Source: Ignelater luminosus (taxonomy: Eukaryota; Arthropoda; Insecta; Coleoptera; Elateridae). From it: a DNA stretch of 64,000 nt. The notes under the pieces are model-generated. The model searched no databases, was not told the DNA's origin, and was given only the letters and a program-made list of their open reading frames with translations. The stretch spans positions 196,058-260,057 of the forward strand of contig VTPC01089974.1 of the NCBI GenBank assembly GCA_011009095.1. Direction: 5' to 3'. Position numbers and translations under genes: made by a program. Below, one piece after another: positions 59,415 through 64,000 of the stretch (the stretch's first letter is position 1; every line of letters starts with the position of its first letter).

Positions 59415-60549
59415 TATAACACATTTCTGGCAAGATTTTTGTTTTTGCTTGATAGGTACTTACCTTTTTAATGTTTTTAAAGAAGTGGGTATCTGACAAC
59501 TCTTCTTTGTACCCGGGAATGTTTTACAAAGCAACTAAAAATAAGGCAAACCAAACCGAATCCTATTTTAAAAATAAAAGCGCCTTTTATTTACTTTAGA
59601 TATGTATGTTATGAAACTTTATAAAAAATTAACTTTTTAAATAAAAATTACAATACAATATTTTATAATGCTGTATTATTATGAGATCAAACTCATACTT
59701 CTAAGACCTAATACACAATCGAATTCCTGAGTGGTATTTATGACGATTGATTTAAAATGTTATCTTGAAGTAGTTTTCTGTGAGCTTAACGGTCCACAAA
59801 CTTGTACACGAAAAATAGGGAATCTTATTAGTTTAAAAGTGGTTTTAGTTACAGCGAGGATAGTTACGAGTACTTGGTAAGAACGTAACGCTCGCTTTAT
59901 AGACTATATGAAAGAGCTATAGCTTGGCAAAAAAAAATGCTTTTTGTTTTAACGAACCAACATAAACAAGTTGTGCAATACCATCTCCAGAATGTTTGTA
60001 TATTTCCTCGTATTGTATAAAATTGCCATCTTTGAATATTTTTTTAGATTGCATAAGAATAAGAAGATTCCAACAATAGTAAGTAACGTACTTCCTTAGA
60101 TCACCTGTTTTGTTTAGATATTTTTTTAATACTTTCTGGATCTGTAGTAAACCATGTTTAAATAAAAGTGCAGTTTTTTCATGTTTCCGGGAAACATTTT
60201 AGGATAATACTTGAGATTAAACGCTGTATTTTCTAAATATTTTCCGTTTGAACCGTATCTTCCACATAGAGATTAAGTGTAAATGAATGAACTCCGTACA
60301 TGTTCAATAACGATAGGAATTATTTATTCTATTTAGATTGTCAGGTACAACTTCTGGTGCTTATTGTTATTATTATTATTATTATTATTACCTATTTTGC
60401 CAAATCTCTTTAACTTTATCTGCCCTAAATTGAGTTATCATTCGATAACCAGCATTAAAACAATTAAAAAGTAATTGATTTATTAGTTTACACACTTCAG
60501 ATAAAGACTCTTTTGGTATTTTACGCAGAAAAATTATAACAGCTTTGTC
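59415..60549. other. AT-rich stretch, nothing recognised
   Basis: No ORF above background; contains the TTA microsatellite at 60,361. Confidence 0.5.
60361..60390 (+). repeat. (TTA)n microsatellite
   Basis: Ten TTA/TTG units, nearly perfect. Confidence 0.9.
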
Positions 60550-60832
60550 ACCGGGTGATCATTTTAAAACTTCCCACCTTGAATAATCATTTAATTAGTA
60601 AAAGACTGAAAATTTCATACCCTTTAAAATGATATATCACACATGGGGTAATGCCATTTAAAGTTCTGGGGGGGGGGTGGTTGGGGGAAGGGTGAAAGTT
60701 TCCCAGCTGATTAGAATAGGTTATTATTAAATGTCCCTCTCCAAAACAAGATCGACGTGTTTCAGCAATTTTTGATAATTTTACTAATTAAAGAGTTATT
60801 CAAGGTAGGAAGTTTTAAAATGGTCACCCGGT
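60550..60832. mobile_element. MITE, 283 bp, ACCGGGTGA ends
   Basis: Left ACCGGGTGATCATTTTAAAA then CTTCCCACCTTGAATAA and the complement of the right end (ACCGGGTGACCATTTTAAAA then CTTCCTACCTTGAATAA) match over about 55 bp, including a shared TTTAATTAGTAAAA. The interior holds a G10 run (60,668-60,677) and G-rich words. No coding sequence. The target duplication is unclear. Confidence 0.85.
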
Positions 60833-63569
60833 ATATCTATTTATGTATGTATTTAACAAGCAAATAAAATGACCTAGGGATATTCTAGTTTGCAATAATT
60901 TTTTAAAGAACCCTTTCTTATTAAAATTATAAGTATTTGAGAATGACCAATTAGTTTACTCCTTCCAAAACTTTAAAGAATCGTCAATCAAGTAATAGTG
61001 CTATAAGTAAAACCAGATATTTTATATTCTACATTAAAGCAAACGTTACTCATTAATTTTGGTTGTTATTCTGACAGTTTCACCTTTACTTGTCTTCTTT
61101 GTTATCATTAACATTATCTATAGATTCACGCAAGAAATGATTTGCTAGATAATAAAGATAATAGAATGGTAATATTGATTTTTTCACTAATCAAATTGAA
61201 GAGATTTTTGTGTAAGTCTTAGATAAGATGTGTAATGTTTGACGTAAAGTCAGCAAGGGTCTGCAGACTCATAGACTGTGTCCGAAAATTATGTTTAACT
61301 TGGTTTTTCAGTAATTGTAGGGTTGTGTATTTCTCAAAAGTTAACGATTCTTTATGCAGTTACAGATAAATTAATTCTATCTATATTTCACAAAAACATC
61401 ATATGTATTAACTATCTGTGGGTGTACAAAATGTAAACAATACTTACAATTCCCAGTTTCTAGAAATTATTGCAATGATAAAACCAGTTTGATAAAATAT
61501 TTCCTAACATTTTCACACCTTTAGGAAAATTATCACCAAGTATTTATTTACCTACAATATGACGTTTTAGTTTTTAATTAAAGCAATACAATATTTTTAG
61601 TGAATGTTTTTGAGAGCACCGATAAAGCATACATACGAACAGACATAAGTGCTTACGTCTAAATAGAATAATTAATTTGAAGGGAAGTTGAGGCTTAGCA
61701 GTATTACAAATATTTGATTGATACTTTGCGAATTAATTAACGGGATAAATACATCCATTAATATGTATTGCTGAATTTATTCTCTGCTAATAAACACAAA
61801 AACTCGACAAAAAATCTGTTTATTTAATATTATGTTTTATTAATCTAACTAAAGCTGTAGCTTCTCATTGATGGACATACTTAGAAATTTAAAAGTTTCT
61901 TATCGATTTACAGTATAAGATTTAAGTGTCCGATGAAGAGCGACCAACTATTGGCTGTCAGAAGCGCACACGAAAGGGAATAATACTTAACATAAGTGGA
62001 AACGAGATGCAGATAGCATATTAAAGAAATGGGCAAAATGCTACTGTATCGAATACTATCGATTGAAACACTCCATGCAAACATTTTGTGTTTTTCTAGT
62101 TTTACATCTAACTGACAGTTAATAACTAATAAATGAAAAGAAAAAAGTTGTAATGTTATAACAACAGCTCTAGCGGAAACACAGAAATGCTGGTGTCGGA
62201 TAAGCAGTTAGCTACTACTTGTGATTACAATTGTTTGAGGTAGATATCAATTGCAGCCTAAAAGGACCATAAAACAAAAAACTTTTTTAATTAATTTTTC
62301 CTGTGCTATTCTCGCAAGCTTCCAGGCGGTATAGAAAAGAAATTAGGACTTTTTCCATATACTTACCATCAATGGTTTTCTTGCACGACTGCGCCATATT
62401 TAAAGTTGCATTTTTAATCCTACGATCTCCTAGCTTTCTTATGTATAATCTTAATGGCAGATGCCCATAAGAAACTTTCACTGTACTTCCAGTTTCTTTA
62501 ACAGTATACTGGGAATTTGTTTATACCGTTCCTTTTATCTTCATGATAGAATATTGAAGATCAGGACTGAACTGGACCGGGTTGCAGAGATGCTGCAACA
62601 TGCCTGGCCTCGAGGATGTTTTTGAGTCTTTTAGATCCCACTGTAATATTGCAAAGGTAAAAGCTTTAGCATCTCTAACAAATACACCTCAGTTTATTCT
62701 TGTAAAAAACTCTGATAAGTTTGTCTGCCAGTTCAGCAATATAATTTTGAAGCCTCTTTTCTAAACAGTGTAAAACGGAGCGGTAAATTATGTTTAACAT
62801 ATAATACAGAACCATTCTTAAATAGTACAACAAATTTAGAAGCTTGATACCCCAAAGTTAAAACGGTTAAAGTGCTGCTGTATGCTTGGGTTGCTTAGGT
62901 GTTTTTAAACGGGTATGTGATGGAATGATTTTGTCTTCTGATGCATGTAGTTCAGAACCTATTCACTTGTCTACGGTTTTAACCGTAGGTATCTCTGCTA
63001 CGTAATAGCACAAAGAAGTAATCAAAATGATAAATGAAACACCCTGTATGTTTCCTTCTGACTTCTTAGGTCTGTACAATACTACTTTAAAACATCACTA
63101 TATGAAGATGTGTAAGTTATTATAAAAAAAAGAAGATAGAAGACTTTAAAAAAAGAGTAGGTGTAGAACTTAAACAGATTGTAAGGCTTTCCTCTCGTTT
63201 TACTATTAAATTAATTATTACGTTTTGCAAACTTTGTTTCAGTGCTGTTAAAAAGCGCTTCTGAATAGTATCCAATGCAAAAGAGGTCAAGAAGTCGAAA
63301 CGGTTACATTGTATTCGTAACCTATTCTGTCAACTTTAGCCGCAATTCTTAGAATAATCAGTCAGTCCGAACGAAAAACAATGTTTACTGCATTTTACAA
63401 GACATATCATATTAATACGGCACACAGTGTATGAAGAAGTCTCTCGATGGACCCTTGCTTTACATATGTAGTGCCTTAAAGACCAGTGATACTATAAGAA
63501 CTTTATAAACGTAATGACCTCTAGTAATGTTTCTACATTTCATAAGTATTAGTGTCCCCATGTTTTATG
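60833..63569. other. AT-rich stretch, no supported gene
   Basis: ORFs at 62,287-62,481 (minus) and 62,582-62,764 (plus) lie in a somewhat less AT-rich patch (62.16-62.8 kb) but show no motif. ACACCCTGTA occurs at 63,039. Confidence 0.45.
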
Positions 63570-64000
63570 AATTGTCGGTGGGCCTTTCTGGTCCAGTCAG
63601 ATGCTGGTTGTGATTTCACGGCGCATCCTTTCACCCATGATGCAATCGACTGCAGAACTCTTACATCGTGGTTTGAGTTTTACTTTCTAACATTCTTGAG
63701 GTACGTTATTATTAAACTAGGATCACGCTTCTATCTGAGGCCGCCTATGGCTGCCTGCCGTCACATTTTACTTTTTTCAACAATTTGACGGTTATACCTT
63801 GATCTTGCCTTGAACTCTCTACCTATCGTAGGAATAAGAGAGAGCCGAGGTAGCCATAATTTAAAGAAATTCTCTATCTACATCGTGTGTTGCTTTTTTT
63901 AAACTTTTTAACCTTCTTCAGGTAAGTTATCGTGTATCTATGATTGTGCTTCTTCTTGAGGTCGCCTATGGTGGCCTACCGTCGCACTTAACTTTTTCCA
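63570..64000 (+). repeat. Diverged tandem repeat, ~221-bp period, cut by the window end
   Basis: CATTCTTGAGGTACGTTA ... GAGGCCGCCTATGGCTGCCT, then GCCGTCACA and CTTTTTTCA (63,691-63,780) recurs as CCTTCTTCAGGTAAGTTA ... GAGGTCGCCTATGGTGGCCT, then ACCGTCGCA and CTTTTTCCA (63,911-64,000). The offset is 221 bases (CGCCTATGG at 63,742 and 63,963). Similarity fades upstream of about 63,655 in the first unit. The 78-codon ORF at 63,552-63,788 is probably a shadow of it. Family unknown. Confidence 0.7.

Noticed and set aside
1-64000. tRNA, rRNA and CRISPR signals
   Set aside because: No box A/B pair with a cloverleaf, no rRNA-like segment and no regularly spaced identical repeats with unique spacers were seen by eye. 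A tRNAscan/Infernal run would be decisive.

Overview
The window looks like nuclear DNA from an arthropod, most likely an insect, with a large, AT-rich, transposon-eroded genome. The evidence is the mix of decayed element families (Crypton of the type common in insects, mariner, BEL/Pao, Ty3/gypsy, Penelope-like, two kinds of non-LTR retrotransposon), several short terminal-inverted-repeat elements, GT-AG splice signals with T-rich acceptors, and the absence of any bacterial gene organisation. No species can be named. No complete conserved host protein-coding gene is visible; most long ORFs are chance or element remnants.

Layout. 0-3.6 kb: a foldback element, a degraded repeat, a GC-richer coding-like patch and a Ty3/gypsy integrase remnant (- strand) carrying a small hairpin insertion. 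7.7-8.2 kb: BEL/Pao integrase remnant (- strand). 10.5-11.3 kb: a broken Crypton tyrosine recombinase (+ strand). 12.3 kb: a MITE. 15.7-16.7 kb: a GC-rich island that looks like a promoter and first exon, ending in a strong splice donor at 16,123. 22.3-24.5 kb: duplicated and partly inverted repeats. 25.7 and 28.5 kb: small GC-rich coding-like islands. 35 kb: non-LTR RT linker remnant (- strand) next to an unrecognised 158-codon ORF. 38.9-39.3 kb: Penelope-like RT remnant (+ strand). 43.2-43.9 kb: non-LTR RT remnant (- strand). 46.9-47.4 kb: a Harbinger-type non-autonomous element with a TAA duplication. 53.4-54.4 kb: a cluster of related element ends. 57.6-58.9 kb: an almost full-length dead mariner inserted inside an ATT-rich microsatellite. 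59.1 and 60.6 kb: two MITEs. 63.6 kb to the end: a diverged tandem repeat.

The best candidate for a host transcript is on the + strand: a GC-rich first exon ending at 16,122, possible short exons at 31,072-31,155, 45,868-45,912 and 51,442-51,474, and a last exon beginning at 52,099 with a polyA signal near 52,500. All introns would be GT-AG. Read from an ATG at 31,117 the exons join in phase 0 into a 40-codon ORF; read in another phase, the last two exons give a longer open tail. Either a spliced long RNA with a small ORF or the 3' end of a gene with giant introns fits. The last exon also folds, on paper, into three hairpins closed by an outer stem. RNA-seq would decide all of this; nothing here proves transcription.
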